Assembly (NCBI GenBank): GCA_019746355.1
Contig: JAIESC010000219.1
Span: forward strand, 1 to 64,000
Origin: Xanthobacteraceae bacterium
Lineage (GTDB): Bacteria; Pseudomonadota; Alphaproteobacteria; Rhizobiales; Xanthobacteraceae
Direction: 5' to 3'
Length of the DNA stretch: 64,000 bases
The notes below the pieces were generated by a model that saw only the letters and a list, made by a program, of their open reading frames with translations, made no database searches and had not been told where the DNA came from. A program made the translations under genes and the position numbers. Of the stretch, positions 34,900 to 43,903 are shown in pieces (the first letter of the stretch is position 1; each line of letters begins with the position of its first letter).

Positions 34900-35083
34900 A
34901 TTCACTGAAGGTGAATTGCCCGCGCGATTCGCATGTTAACGCTGGGCCGGCGCGTTGGGCAGGCGCGCTTGAAGGCCTTGGGAGCCTATGTCACAAGGAC
35001 CTGTTGTTTGCGCATGGCCGTTTCCGAAAGCACCACGTCCGCTTTCGGGCTCGTGTCCCGGACGTCGGTGAAGTGGGCAGATC

Positions 35084-35908
35084 ATGGCGGAACTCGCAGG
35101 TCTGATGCGCGGCAAGCGCGGCCTCATTCTGGGGGTCGCCAACAACCGTTCGCTTGCCTGGGGCATCGCCCGCGCCTGCCGCGCGCAGGGGGCCGAGCTC
35201 GGCCTGACCTACCAGGGCGATGCGCTGAAGAAGCGCGTGCTGCCGCTGGCGCAGGAGATCGGGGCGAAAATCTTCGGCCATTGCGATGTGCTGGATTCTT
35301 CGAGTATCGATGCCGTGTTCGCGGCGGCGGAGAAGGAATGGGGCACGCTCGATTTCGTGGTGCATGCGATCGCGTTTTCCGACAAGCACGAGCTCGACGG
35401 CCGCTACGTCGACACCACGGCGGAGAACTTCAGCAGGACGCTCTCGATCTCCTGCTACTCGTTCGTGGCGATCGCCAAGCGCGCCGAGCGGTTGATGCCG
35501 GACGGCGGCTCGCTGCTGACGCTGACCTATTACGGCGCGGAGAAGTGGATCCCGCATTACAACGTCATGGGCGTGGCGAAGGCCGCGCTCGAAACGTCAG
35601 TGCGCTATCTCGCGGCCGACCTCGGCCAGCGGAAAATCCGCGTCAACGCCATCTCGTCGGGGCCGATCAAGACGCTGGCCGCGGCGGGCATCGGCGACTT
35701 CCGCTACATCCTCGGCTGGACCGAGCACAACGCGCCGCTGCGGCGGACGGTGACGACCGAGGAGGTCGGCGATGCCGCGGTGTATCTCTTGTCGGACATG
35801 TCGCGTGGCGTGACCGCGGAAATCCTGCATGTCGACGCGGGCTACAACATCGTCGGCATGAAGCATCCCGACGCGCCGGACATCGACATCACCATGTCCA
35901 AGGAATAG
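35084..35908 (+). CDS. fabI: Enoyl-[acyl-carrier-protein] reductase (NADH), FabI
   Basis: Last step of the fatty-acid elongation cycle. The 274-residue protein has the classical FabI N-terminus GKRGLILGVANNRSLAWGIA and catalytic Y159-x6-K166 (HYNVMGVAK), plus SSGPIKTLAAAGI and the C-terminal VGMKHPD. It opens the fabI / histidine-phosphatase / aroC / ribB run seen in Bradyrhizobium relatives. About 25 bases separate it from the next gene, so co-transcription is likely. Confidence 0.97.
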   Translation: MAELAGLMRGKRGLILGVANNRSLAWGIARACRAQGAELGLTYQGDALKKRVLPLAQEIGAKIFGHCDVLDSSSIDAVFAAAEKEWGTLDFVVHAIAFSDKHELDGRYVDTTAENFSRTLSISCYSFVAIAKRAERLMPDGGSLLTLTYYGAEKWIPHYNVMGVAKAALETSVRYLAADLGQRKIRVNAISSGPIKTLAAAGIGDFRYILGWTEHNAPLRRTVTTEEVGDAAVYLLSDMSRGVTAEILHVDAGYNIVGMKHPDAPDIDITMSKE

Positions 35909-35933
35909 GGCGGCAGGCCGGGACAAAACCACC

Positions 35934-36533
35934 ATGCCGCAGCCGATCCTGTATTTCGTCCGTCACGGCGAGACGGACTGGAATCGCGAACGCCGGCTGC
36001 AGGGCCAGCACGACATTCCGCTCAATCCGCTCGGCCGGACCCAGGCGCAGCGCTGTGGCGCGCTGCTGCGGGAGCTGCTTGCGAAGGGCGATCTTGCGAT
36101 CGCCGATTACGACTACGTGTCGAGCCCGCTCGGCCGCGCCCGCGAGACCATGGAGATCATGCGCGACGCGATGGGGCTCGACCCGTGCGCCTATCGCACC
36201 GACGCGCGGCTGATGGAGATGTCGTTCGGCCGCTGGGAGGGCTTCACCTATGCCGAGCTGCAGCGGCGGGAGGCCGCGGCGCTTGCGGCGCGCGAGCGCG
36301 ACAAGTGGGGCTTCGTGCTGCCGGGCGGGGAGAGTTACGCGCAGCTCGAGAAGCGGGTGCAGGTCTGGTACGAGGGCGTCGCCCGCGCGACGGTGGCCTC
36401 GGCCCATGGCGGGGTGTGCCGGGCGCTGATGGCGCTGCTCAGGGTCAAACAGCCGTCCGAGGCGTCGATAGGCGAAGTCGGGCAGGGCTGCGTCTACGTG
36501 TTCAACGGAACCGGGATGACCCGCCACGGCTGA
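35934..36533 (+). CDS. Histidine phosphatase family protein (phosphoglycerate-mutase-like)
   Basis: 199 residues. The VRHGETDWN motif (RHG with the phospho-acceptor His) is at about 9-17, and the second acidic and His residues lie in LMEMSFGRWEG and SAHGGVCRALM. It belongs to the cofactor-dependent phosphoglycerate-mutase/phosphatase clan; its substrate is unknown and need not be a glycerate. A hairpin terminator follows 25 bases later. Confidence 0.92.
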   Translation: MPQPILYFVRHGETDWNRERRLQGQHDIPLNPLGRTQAQRCGALLRELLAKGDLAIADYDYVSSPLGRARETMEIMRDAMGLDPCAYRTDARLMEMSFGRWEGFTYAELQRREAAALAARERDKWGFVLPGGESYAQLEKRVQVWYEGVARATVASAHGGVCRALMALLRVKQPSEASIGEVGQGCVYVFNGTGMTRHG

Positions 36534-36557
36534 CGCGTTGCTGAAGCGGCAAAAAAT

Positions 36558-36589
36558 CAAAACGGCCAGACTTTCGTCCGGCCGTTTTG
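36558..36589. terminator. Bidirectional hairpin terminator
   Basis: A 10-bp stem (36558-36567 with 36580-36589) flanked by A-rich sequence on the left, so it reads as a hairpin plus U-run on the minus strand and a weaker one on the plus strand. It separates the histidine phosphatase gene from the mini-ORF. Confidence 0.75.
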
Positions 36590-36664
36590 GCGAAACACCG
36601 CTCGGGCATCTCGCGAATTCTGAAGGTGATGACATCTCGCACGAGATGGCATCAAGGCTCGAAA

Positions 36665-36712
36665 TTACTTCTTCGAAGCCTTCTTGCCCTTCTTCTTCTT
36701 CTTCATCGCCAT
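36665..36712 (-). CDS. Lysine-rich mini-ORF (15 codons)
   Basis: On the minus strand, ATG at 36712 opens MAMKKKKKGKKASKK, then TAA at 36665. AAAGGAAA lies upstream of the start, and a strong hairpin terminator follows at 36558-36589 on the same strand. The peptide is almost entirely lysine. I cannot name a family; similar tiny lysine-rich ORFs occur in Bradyrhizobium relatives. The ribosome site and terminator suggest it is expressed, but it could be chance. Confidence 0.45.
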   Translation of the reverse strand: MAMKKKKKGKKASKK

Positions 36713-36867
36713 GGTCGGTTTCCTTTGCGTGAGCGTTAATCGCTAGACAGGTGGTTCAGCCCCTGACCGCAATGACGATGGCACAGCGGCGCTCTGCGTG
36801 CAACTGAAAAGTCGAAAAAACCGTTATATTTCCGTAGCTTAATGGCCATTCAGGTTGATATTAACCG

Positions 36868-36887
36868 CCGTTCAGACATCTGAACGG
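36868..36887 (+). promoter_or_regulatory. Perfect 9-bp inverted repeat upstream of aroC
   Basis: CCGTTCAGA-CA-TCTGAACGG is a perfect dyad 73 bases before the aroC start. It could be a regulator site or a transcript hairpin. No known regulator is assigned. Confidence 0.4.
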
Positions 36888-36959
36888 GCATTCATTTCGC
36901 CGCGCCGCTTTGACCCCGAATGAGGCGCGGGCTACCACACCGCCTCAAGCAGAACCCTC

Positions 36960-38075
36960 ATGTCGTTCAATACCTTCGGCCATCTCTTCCGCGTCACCAC
37001 CTTCGGCGAAAGCCACGGGCCGGCAATCGGCTGCGTGGTCGACGGCTGTCCGCCGCGCATCCCGCTGACCGAGGCCGATATCCAGCCCTATCTCGACAAA
37101 CGGCGGCCCGGCCAATCGCGCTTCACCACCCAGCGGCAGGAACCGGACACCGTCAAAATCCTCTCCGGCGTGTTCGCCGACGCGGACACCGGCGGCCAGC
37201 TCACGACCGGCACGCCCATTGCGCTGCTGATCGAAAACGTAGATCAGCGCTCCAAGGACTATTCCGCGATCAAGGACACCTATCGGCCGGGGCACGCGGG
37301 CTACGCCTACGACGTCAAATACGGCATCCAGGATTATCGCGGCGGCGGCAGAGCGTCCGCGCGTGAGACCGCGATGCGGGTCGCCGCCGGCGCGATTGCG
37401 CGAAAGATCGTGCCGGGTCTCAGCGTGCGCGGCGCGCTCATTCAGATGGGCGACCAGAAAATCGATCGCGCCGCCTGGGACTGGGCTGAAGTCGAGCGCA
37501 ATCCGTTCTTCTGCCCCGACGCCAAGGCCGCGGCGCGCTTCGTCGACTATCTCGACGGCGTGCGCAAGCAGGGCTCGTCGGTCGGCGCGATCATCGAGGT
37601 GGTCGCCGAAGGCGTGCCGCCGGGGCTTGGCGCGCCGATTTATGCCAAGCTCGACGGCGATCTCGCCGGCGCGATCATGGGCATCAACGCTGTGAAGGGC
37701 GTCGAGATCGGCGCGGGCTTTGCCGCGGCCACGCTTTCCGGCGAGGACAATGCCGACGAGATGCGTATGGGCAACGACGGCAGGCCGCGGTTTCTCTCCA
37801 ACAACGCCGGCGGCGTCCTCGGCGGCATCTCGACCGGGCAGCCGGTGGTGGTGCGGTTTGCGGTGAAGCCGACCTCGTCGATCCTCACGCCACGCCAGAC
37901 GGTCGATCGCTACGGCAACGAGACCGAGGTGGTCACCAAGGGCCGCCACGACCCATGCGTCGGCATCCGGGCAGTGCCCATCGGCGAGGCGATGGTGGCG
38001 TGCGTCATTGCCGATCATTATCTGCGACAGAGGGCCCAGGTCGGGGAATTCCCCGCTTGGCCCTTCACGAAGTAG
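36960..38075 (+). CDS. aroC: Chorismate synthase
   Basis: Final shikimate-pathway enzyme, converting EPSP to chorismate with FMN. The 371-residue length is normal. Signatures include [50 protein letters not shown] and [31 protein letters not shown] at 36960 is clear. It is followed 34 bases later by ribB, so the pair may be one transcript. Confidence 0.97.
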   Translation: MSFNTFGHLFRVTTFGESHGPAIGCVVDGCPPRIPLTEADIQPYLDKRRPGQSRFTTQRQEPDTVKILSGVFADADTGGQLTTGTPIALLIENVDQRSKDYSAIKDTYRPGHAGYAYDVKYGIQDYRGGGRASARETAMRVAAGAIARKIVPGLSVRGALIQMGDQKIDRAAWDWAEVERNPFFCPDAKAAARFVDYLDGVRKQGSSVGAIIEVVAEGVPPGLGAPIYAKLDGDLAGAIMGINAVKGVEIGAGFAAATLSGEDNADEMRMGNDGRPRFLSNNAGGVLGGISTGQPVVVRFAVKPTSSILTPRQTVDRYGNETEVVTKGRHDPCVGIRAVPIGEAMVACVIADHYLRQRAQVGEFPAWPFTK

Positions 38076-38109
38076 TTGGCCGTTCAAGAAATAAGAAAGT
38101 CGGGGACGA

Positions 38110-39204
38110 ATGTCGGTGCTGGAAAGTCAGGAACGCGTTGAAGCCGCGGTGGCAGCCTTTGCCCGCGGCGAGCTGGTGGTCGTGACCGACGACGACGACC
38201 GCGAGAACGAGGGCGACCTGTTCGTCGCCGCCTCGCTCTGCACCCCGGAGAAGATGGCGTTCATAATCCGTCACACCTCGGGCATCGTCTGCGCGCCGCT
38301 GTCGGCTGCGGAGGCGCGCAGGCTGCATCTCGATCCGATGGTGGCGGCCAACGACGCGCCGCTCGGCACGGCCTTCACCATCACCGTCGACGTGCGCCAC
38401 GGCCTCACCACCGGCATCTCCGCCGAGGAGCGCACCAACACCGTCCGGGCGCTGGCCAACGGCAACAGCGGCGCGTCCGACTTCGTGCGCCCCGGCCACG
38501 TGTTTCCGCTGGTGGCGAAAGAGGGCGGCGTGCTGATGCGCTCGGGGCACACCGAAGCCTGCATCGACCTCTGCAAGCTCGCGGGCCTGCCGCCGGTCGG
38601 CGTGCTCTCGGAGCTGATGAACGACGACGGCACGGTGATGCGCGGGCCTGCGGTCGCAGCCTTCGCGGAGAAGCACAAGCTCACGCAGATCTCGATCGCC
38701 GACATTATCGCCTACCGGCAAGTGCGCGAGAAGCTCGTCAAGCGCGTCGCCGAGTTTCCGGTGAAAAGCGAGATCGGCACGCTCGCGGGCTTTGCCTATG
38801 TGACGCCGTTCGACGAGGTCAACCACATGGCCGTGGTCTACGGCAAGATCGGCGACGGCAAGAATGTGCTGGCGCGGCTGCACCGCGCCGACCTCATCCG
38901 TGACGTGTTCGGCGGGGCGAACCCCGTGCACAACGCGCTGCAGCGCATCAAGCAGGAGGGCCGTGGCGTGATCGTCATCCTGCGCGACGGCACGGCGGGC
39001 GTTCCCTCGCACGGTCTTCCCTCGACCGACACCAATTCGGAGGCGGCCCGCACCCGGCAGTGGCGCGAGGTCGGGCTTGGCGCGCAGATCCTCAAGGATC
39101 TCGGCATTTCCTCGATCCGGCTGCTCGCCGGCGCGCGGTTTACGTATGTCGGCCTCGGCGGCTTCGGCATCGAGATCACCGAGACCGAGACGACCGACGC
39201 GTAG
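38110..39204 (+). CDS. ribB: 3,4-dihydroxy-2-butanone-4-phosphate synthase with degenerate GTP-cyclohydrolase-II-like domain
   Basis: 364 residues. The N-terminal DHBP synthase domain (about 1-205) has DDDDRENEGD, RHTSGIV, RPGHVFPL and GHTEACIDLC. The C-terminal half resembles GTP cyclohydrolase II but lacks the C-x10-C-x-C zinc cysteines, so only the RibB activity is likely; that is the common situation for RibBA-like proteins in several alphaproteobacteria. It acts in riboflavin synthesis. No FMN riboswitch leader is present in the 34-base gap from aroC. Confidence 0.92.
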   Translation: MSVLESQERVEAAVAAFARGELVVVTDDDDRENEGDLFVAASLCTPEKMAFIIRHTSGIVCAPLSAAEARRLHLDPMVAANDAPLGTAFTITVDVRHGLTTGISAEERTNTVRALANGNSGASDFVRPGHVFPLVAKEGGVLMRSGHTEACIDLCKLAGLPPVGVLSELMNDDGTVMRGPAVAAFAEKHKLTQISIADIIAYRQVREKLVKRVAEFPVKSEIGTLAGFAYVTPFDEVNHMAVVYGKIGDGKNVLARLHRADLIRDVFGGANPVHNALQRIKQEGRGVIVILRDGTAGVPSHGLPSTDTNSEAARTRQWREVGLGAQILKDLGISSIRLLAGARFTYVGLGGFGIEITETETTDA

Positions 39205-39227
39205 GTCAATCCACGTCGAGGATATTC

Positions 39228-40142
39228 ATGAGTGTCGATCCGGAGCACGTCGCGATCGTCGAAGCGGTGCGCGGCTCGGAGCATCCGGTACACCTCATGT
39301 ATATCGAGATGATCGATGGGCTTTATGCCCCGATCGGACTGCGCAAGCCTGCAGGCCCGGGTCCGTTTCCGATCGTCGTATTCGCATCGGGCAACGGCGG
39401 CGGCGGAATGGCCGTCATCCGCGACCATACGCAAAACCGAAGCTGGACCCAGGAGCAGTTCCTGGCTGCCGGCTATGCCGTGGCGTGGCTGCGCTATCGT
39501 GCCGAGGTCGACTACGCCTACGACAAGATCGGCAAGCTCGTCGAGGATATCCGCCAGAGGCGGCAGCTGCTCAATCGTGGACCGTTGGAGTACGAAGACG
39601 CCATAACCGTCGTGAAATATCTCAAGACGTTGCCTTTCATCGATGCCGATCGCGTCGGCTATTGCGGCATGAGTCACGGCGGCGAGATGGCGTTCAAGAT
39701 CGCGTCCGAATACGACGGCATCCGGGCGATGGTCGCAAGCGAACCAGCCACGCACGAATTCCTGCGGCTGCGGCCCGACGAAACGGCGAAGATCAATCCG
39801 GAGACCGGTCTGCTCAATGTCGAGCGCATGCTGATGCGCGAGCCGGCCAAGGTCCGAAGCCGGATCACGGAGGATGTCGCCAGCAAGCGCATCAGCACGA
39901 TCAAGACGCCGATTTTCGTGCACGGCCGCGATCGCGACGAGTTGCAGGGGATCTTCCGCGTGTCCTACGACCTGCTCAAGGAGGCGGGCAAGGACGCGCG
40001 CTGGGAAACCTACGATCACGACGAGCACGGCTTCATATACGTGCGGCGCAACGACCGCGGCGAATACAAGCCCGACGCCGTGCAGATCAGGGCGGTGGGG
40101 GATTCGATCGCGTTCTTCGATCGCTATCTCAAGGCCGGCTGA
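39228..40142 (+). CDS. Alpha/beta hydrolase (dienelactone hydrolase-like)
   Basis: 304 residues, cytoplasmic. The nucleophile elbow GMSHGGEM puts Ser149 in place, with a candidate acid in VHGRDRDEL near residue 229 and His in HDEHGF near residue 266. The oxyanion region is in FASGNGGGG near residue 53. The ATG at 39228 follows GAGGA. It is 23 bases after ribB. Substrate unknown; such genes often act on esters or dienelactones. Confidence 0.88.
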   Translation: MSVDPEHVAIVEAVRGSEHPVHLMYIEMIDGLYAPIGLRKPAGPGPFPIVVFASGNGGGGMAVIRDHTQNRSWTQEQFLAAGYAVAWLRYRAEVDYAYDKIGKLVEDIRQRRQLLNRGPLEYEDAITVVKYLKTLPFIDADRVGYCGMSHGGEMAFKIASEYDGIRAMVASEPATHEFLRLRPDETAKINPETGLLNVERMLMREPAKVRSRITEDVASKRISTIKTPIFVHGRDRDELQGIFRVSYDLLKEAGKDARWETYDHDEHGFIYVRRNDRGEYKPDAVQIRAVGDSIAFFDRYLKAG

Positions 40143-40280
40143 CGCCACATCGACAGCCGAAGCGGCCGGGTTATCTCGCGCCGGTTGTGGGACAGGTCCC
40201 TTTGGGCAGGTCGCTGGCGCCGCTTCCCCTCGACCTTGACGCATGTCACCATTGCCGGCCGGTCACAGCAGGAGACTCGC

Positions 40281-41132
40281 ATGCGAGGACGTCTTGGAGT
40301 CCTGGCCCTCGTCGCGGCCGCTGCCGGCGTGCTCGCAGCCGCCGTGCTTGCCGGCATCGCCGCGCCGACCGGACCCCAGAGCCTGGCGCAGCGCGGCGCG
40401 GGCGGGGCCGTGCCGGTCGATGCCGAGGTCGTGCTTGCGGTCGACGTGTCCTACTCGATGGACCCGGAGGAGCAGCAGCTTCAGCGCGAAGGCTACATGG
40501 CGGCCATCACCTCGCGCGAGTTCATGCAGGCGCTGAAGGCCGGGATGCACGGCAAAATCGCGCTCACCTATTTCGAGTGGGCCGGCTCGCACCACCAGCA
40601 GATCATCGTGCCGTGGCAACTCATCGACGGGCCGGAATCGGCCGACGCGTTTTCCGCTGCGATCGGCCGGGCGCGCTACACGCGGCAGTCGCGCACCTCG
40701 ATCTCCTCGGCGCTCCTGTTCGGCGCGCCGTTGTTCGAGGGCAGCGGCTTTCGCGGCATTCGGCGCGTGATCGATGTGTCGGGCGACGGCGTCAACAACA
40801 ATGGCCCGCTGGTCACCGTCGCGCGCGACGAGGTGGTCGCGAAAGGCATCACCATCAACGGCCTGCCGATCGTGATCAAGCGGCCGAATGCCAGCACGAT
40901 GGACATCGACCAGCTCGACATTTATTTCGAGGATTGCGTGATCGGCGGCCCGGGCGCGTTCGTCATTGCGATCCGCGACCGCAACCAGTTTCGCGATGCG
41001 ATCCGCACCAAGCTCGTGCTGGAGATCGCCGGCCGCCAGCCGGAAGCGCGGGTGATCCCCGCCCAGGCGCGTGCCCCGCGTGTTTCCTGCACCATCGGCG
41101 AGCGGCTTTGGCAGGAGCGCTGGGGCAACTAG
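40281..41132 (+). CDS. DUF1194 VWA-fold secreted protein
   Basis: 283 residues. A hydrophobic N-terminal segment (about 5-27) is a signal or anchor. The VWA MIDAS motif appears as AVDVSYSMD near residue 52-60, and the later VIDVSGDGVNNNG contributes a second metal-site region. DUF1194 is common in rhizobia with unknown function; adhesion or protein-protein binding is plausible. AGGAG sits upstream of the ATG. It is followed by a dispersed repeat and a terminator hairpin. Confidence 0.87.
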   Translation: MRGRLGVLALVAAAAGVLAAAVLAGIAAPTGPQSLAQRGAGGAVPVDAEVVLAVDVSYSMDPEEQQLQREGYMAAITSREFMQALKAGMHGKIALTYFEWAGSHHQQIIVPWQLIDGPESADAFSAAIGRARYTRQSRTSISSALLFGAPLFEGSGFRGIRRVIDVSGDGVNNNGPLVTVARDEVVAKGITINGLPIVIKRPNASTMDIDQLDIYFEDCVIGGPGAFVIAIRDRNQFRDAIRTKLVLEIAGRQPEARVIPAQARAPRVSCTIGERLWQERWGN

Positions 41133-41177
41133 GCATGATCCCGAAAAGTGTGAAGCGGTTTTCGGAAAAGATCATGC
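41133..41177 (+). repeat. Dispersed 45-bp palindromic repeat, copy 1
   Basis: Begins GCATGATCCCGAAAAGTG and ends AAAAGATCATGC, so its ends are inverted. Two further copies lie in tandem at 43786-43883. Similar elements are scattered through Bradyrhizobium-type genomes. Confidence 0.85.
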
Positions 41178-41198
41178 CCAAACAGGAAGATGAGCGAC

Positions 41199-41242
41199 GG
41201 GCCTGATTCAACGAAGTTGAATCAGGCCCTAGCCGTTTTTTT
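41199..41242 (+). terminator. 14-bp stem hairpin followed by seven Ts, ending five bases before a start codon
   Basis: Stem 41199-41212 with 41216-41229 and a GAA loop, then TAGCCG and seven Ts at 41236-41242. It is a textbook intrinsic terminator, but the downstream FAD monooxygenase ATG is at 41248. Confidence 0.8.
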
Positions 41243-41247
41243 AGGGA

Positions 41248-42375
41248 ATGACCAACGTCCATCGCGTCTTGATCGTCGGCGGCGGCATCGCCGGGATGTC
41301 GCTTGCGATTGCGCTTTCGCGCAAGGGCATCGCCAGCGAGATCGTCGAGGCTGATCCCGACTGGCGCATCTATGGTGCTGGCATCACCATCACCGGGCCG
41401 ACGCTGCGTGCTTTCGAGGCGCTGGGCCTGCTCGACCGGATCGAGGCCGAGGGCTTCTGCTACGACGTCACGCGAATCTGCGATGCCGATGGCCGGGTCA
41501 TCATCCCCTCGCGCGTGGCCGGGAGGCCGCTCGGCGCGCGGATCCCGAACAGCGGCGGCATCATGCGTCCGGTGCTGCACAGGATCCTTTCCGAGGCGAC
41601 GCGCGCGAGCGGCGCGCAGGTGCGGCTGGGCGTCACGGCGGCGGCGATCGGGCAGAACGGGCAGGGCGTGTCCGCCACGCTGACCGACGGCAGCGAAGCT
41701 GCCGCTGATCTCGTGGTCGGCGCGGACGGCATCCACTCATGCGTGCGGGTGATGCTGTTTCCCGACGCGCCGGTGCCGGTGTTGACTGGGCAGGGCTGCT
41801 GGCGGGCGGTCGCGCCACGGCCGCCGGAGATCGAGGGCGCACAGGTCTATGTCGGCGGTCCGGTGAAGGCCGGCATCGTGCCGGTGTCGCAGGCGGAAAT
41901 GTACCTCTTCCTGCTGCAGCACGTGCCGGACAATCCGCGCATGCCGGAGGAGCGGTTTCCGGAGCTTCTCGCCGCGCAGCTCATCGGCTTCGGCGGCGCG
42001 CTCGGCGCGATCCGCGACGGGCTTTCGCCTGCGTCGCGGATCAACTACCGGCCTCTGGAGAAGCTCCTGCTGCCCCCGCCGTGGCACCGCGGGCGGGCGA
42101 TCCTGATGGGTGACGCCGCGCACGCCACCACGCCGCATCTGGCGTCAGGCGCGGGGCTGGCGGTCGAGGACGCCTTGGTGCTGGCCGACCTGCTCGCATC
42201 CGATCGGCCGCTGCAGGACGCGCTCGGAGCGTTCACCGCGCGGCGCTACGAGCGCTGCCGGATGGTGGTGGAGAACTCGGTGCGGCTCGGCGAGCTGGAA
42301 ATGCGGCTTGCGCCCGGCGGGGAGCAGGCCGAGCTGCAACGTGCATCCATGCTGGCGCTGAACGCGGCGATCTAG
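41248..42375 (+). CDS. FAD-dependent monooxygenase (PHBH fold)
   Basis: 375 residues. The N-terminal GGGIAGMSLA (about 11-20) binds FAD, the DG motif appears as GADGIHSCVR near residue 163, and the second FAD motif is MGDAAHATTPHLASGAG near residue 286. This is the p-hydroxybenzoate-hydroxylase/salicylate-hydroxylase-like group, which uses NAD(P)H and O2. The substrate is unknown. Only one base separates an AGGG from the ATG, too close for a normal ribosome site, and a terminator ends five bases before it. Confidence 0.88.
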   Translation: MTNVHRVLIVGGGIAGMSLAIALSRKGIASEIVEADPDWRIYGAGITITGPTLRAFEALGLLDRIEAEGFCYDVTRICDADGRVIIPSRVAGRPLGARIPNSGGIMRPVLHRILSEATRASGAQVRLGVTAAAIGQNGQGVSATLTDGSEAAADLVVGADGIHSCVRVMLFPDAPVPVLTGQGCWRAVAPRPPEIEGAQVYVGGPVKAGIVPVSQAEMYLFLLQHVPDNPRMPEERFPELLAAQLIGFGGALGAIRDGLSPASRINYRPLEKLLLPPPWHRGRAILMGDAAHATTPHLASGAGLAVEDALVLADLLASDRPLQDALGAFTARRYERCRMVVENSVRLGELEMRLAPGGEQAELQRASMLALNAAI

Positions 42376-42381
42376 CGCATA

Positions 42382-42516
42382 GCCGTCCGAAGGACGGCGT
42401 CGCCATAGCGCGTCGAAGACGCGCGTAAACGCGCTTATGGCTCGCCTATGTCCCGGAAAAAGCCTGCCCCGCACTTGATGCGGGGTGGGAACCGGTTTTC
42501 CGAAAAGGACATGCGC
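42382..42516 (+). repeat. Mixed dispersed repeats after the FAD monooxygenase
   Basis: A GCCGTCC/GGACGGC hairpin at 42382-42398 is followed by a 35-base unit at 42405-42439 matching 14516-14550 in inverted form with one mismatch, and by a TGTCCCGG...AAAGGACATGCG element at about 42446-42516 that is related to the one at 47987. Confidence 0.75.
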
Positions 42517-42529
42517 CAATGCAAGGGCT

Positions 42530-43771
42530 TCAGCGGCGCGACAGCCGCGCCACGATCTCCACGTGCGCCGAATGGCGGAACTGATCGACCGGCGTCACCG
42601 CGGTGAGCCGGTAGCCGCCGTCCACGAGAATCCCCGCGTCGCGGGCAAACGTCGCCGGGTTGCACGACACCGCGATCACGGCCGGCACGGCGCTCTTGGC
42701 GAGTTCGCGCGACTGCGCCTCCGCGCCCTGGCGGGGCGGATCGAACACCACGGCGTCGAACCGCTTGAGCTCCGGCCCGACCAGGGGCCGCCGGAACAGG
42801 TCGCGCGCCTCGGCCTCGACCGGCTTGAGTCCGGACGTGGCGGCCGCGGCAGCCTTGAGCGCTGCGACCGAAGCCTGGTCCGAATCGAATGCCGCGACGC
42901 GGGCGCGCTCGGCAAGCCGCAGGGCGAACGGGCCGAGCCCGCAGAACAGGTCGGCCACGACCTTCGCCTTGTCGATGTGGCTGGCAACGAGTTGCGCCAG
43001 CGTTGCTTCGCCCGCTGCGGTCGCCTGCAGGAACGAGCCCGGCGGCAGCGCGATCCGCGTCTTTCCCATCGTCACGGTCGGCACCGCCCGCTGCGCAATC
43101 AGCTCGCCGTGGCGGGTGAGCCGCGCCAGCCGCTGCGCGCCGGCAATCTGCGCCAGCGCGCTCATCCGTGCCGCGCTAAGCGGCCCCGAGCCGCGCACGT
43201 CCATGTCGATGCCGGATTCCGACGCCGTGACCTGGATATCGAGCGGTTTGCGTTCCGGGGCCAGCGCTTCGGCCACCGCCCAGGCCGCCTTGATCGCGCC
43301 GTCGAGCGAGGGCGCGAGCACCGGACAGCGGTCGATGCCGACGATGTGATGCGCGCGCAGCGTCGCAAAGCCGACCTCGAGAACGTCGCGCGGGCCGCGC
43401 CGGGCATGAAACACCGCGCGGCGGCGGCCTTCGCCGTGGGCGTCGATCAGGTCGCCGACTGGGGCGTCGAGGCCGGCCTGCCGCAGCGCACCGGCAACGA
43501 GCTCGCGCTTCCATTCGCGGTAGCGCGCCTCGGTCCAGTGCTGGATCGCGCAGCCGCCGCAGACACCGAAATGCGGGCAGATCGGCGCGATGCGCTCCGG
43601 GCTCGGCGTGTCGATCCGCAGAAGATGCCGGCGGTCCGGATGGCCGGGCACGCGCTCGGCCTCGACGGTTTCGCCGGGCAGCGTATAGGGCACGAACACC
43701 GGCCCGCCGGGCGTGTCAGCGACGCCGTCGCCGCGGTGGGCGAGGCGGTCGATCGTGAGGCGTTCGGTCAT
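42530..43771 (-). CDS. RNA m5U-type methyltransferase (RlmD/TrmA-like)
   Basis: 413 residues. A TRAM-like N-terminal domain is followed by the cluster cysteines [15 protein letters not shown] and CPV (about 76-90 and 165) that bind [4Fe-4S] in RlmD. The methyltransferase core shows [14 protein letters not shown] (SAM site) near residue 285 and the FDPPRQG and [11 protein letters not shown] motifs, the latter holding the catalytic Cys near residue 368. It would methylate uridine at C5 in rRNA or tRNA. Two 45-bp repeats follow upstream of its start. Choice between RlmD and a tRNA-type enzyme is not certain. Confidence 0.92.
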   Translation of the reverse strand: MTERLTIDRLAHRGDGVADTPGGPVFVPYTLPGETVEAERVPGHPDRRHLLRIDTPSPERIAPICPHFGVCGGCAIQHWTEARYREWKRELVAGALRQAGLDAPVGDLIDAHGEGRRRAVFHARRGPRDVLEVGFATLRAHHIVGIDRCPVLAPSLDGAIKAAWAVAEALAPERKPLDIQVTASESGIDMDVRGSGPLSAARMSALAQIAGAQRLARLTRHGELIAQRAVPTVTMGKTRIALPPGSFLQATAAGEATLAQLVASHIDKAKVVADLFCGLGPFALRLAERARVAAFDSDQASVAALKAAAAATSGLKPVEAEARDLFRRPLVGPELKRFDAVVFDPPRQGAEAQSRELAKSAVPAVIAVSCNPATFARDAGILVDGGYRLTAVTPVDQFRHSAHVEIVARLSRR

Positions 43772-43785
43772 CGCGCTGTCTTAGG

Positions 43786-43883
43786 GCATGATCCCGAAAA
43801 GTGTGAAGCGGTTTTCGGAAAAGATCATGCCCAAACAGGCATGATCCCGAAAAGTGCGAAGCGGTTTTCGGAAAAGATCATGC
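43786..43883 (+). repeat. Two tandem copies of the 45-bp repeat
   Basis: Copies at 43786-43830 and 43839-43883 with a 53-base period (8-base spacer CCAAACAG), nearly identical to the copy at 41133. They fill the gap between the RNA methyltransferase and MATE genes. Confidence 0.88.
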
Positions 43884-43903
43884 CCAAACAGGACAGCGCT
43901 TTT

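Noticed and set aside
34933..36213. 426-residue open frame overlapping fabI and the phosphatase
   Set aside because: It is a shadow frame; fabI at 35084 carries the family motifs.
38076..38109. FMN riboswitch before ribB
   Set aside because: The gap from aroC is only 34 bases, too short for such a leader.
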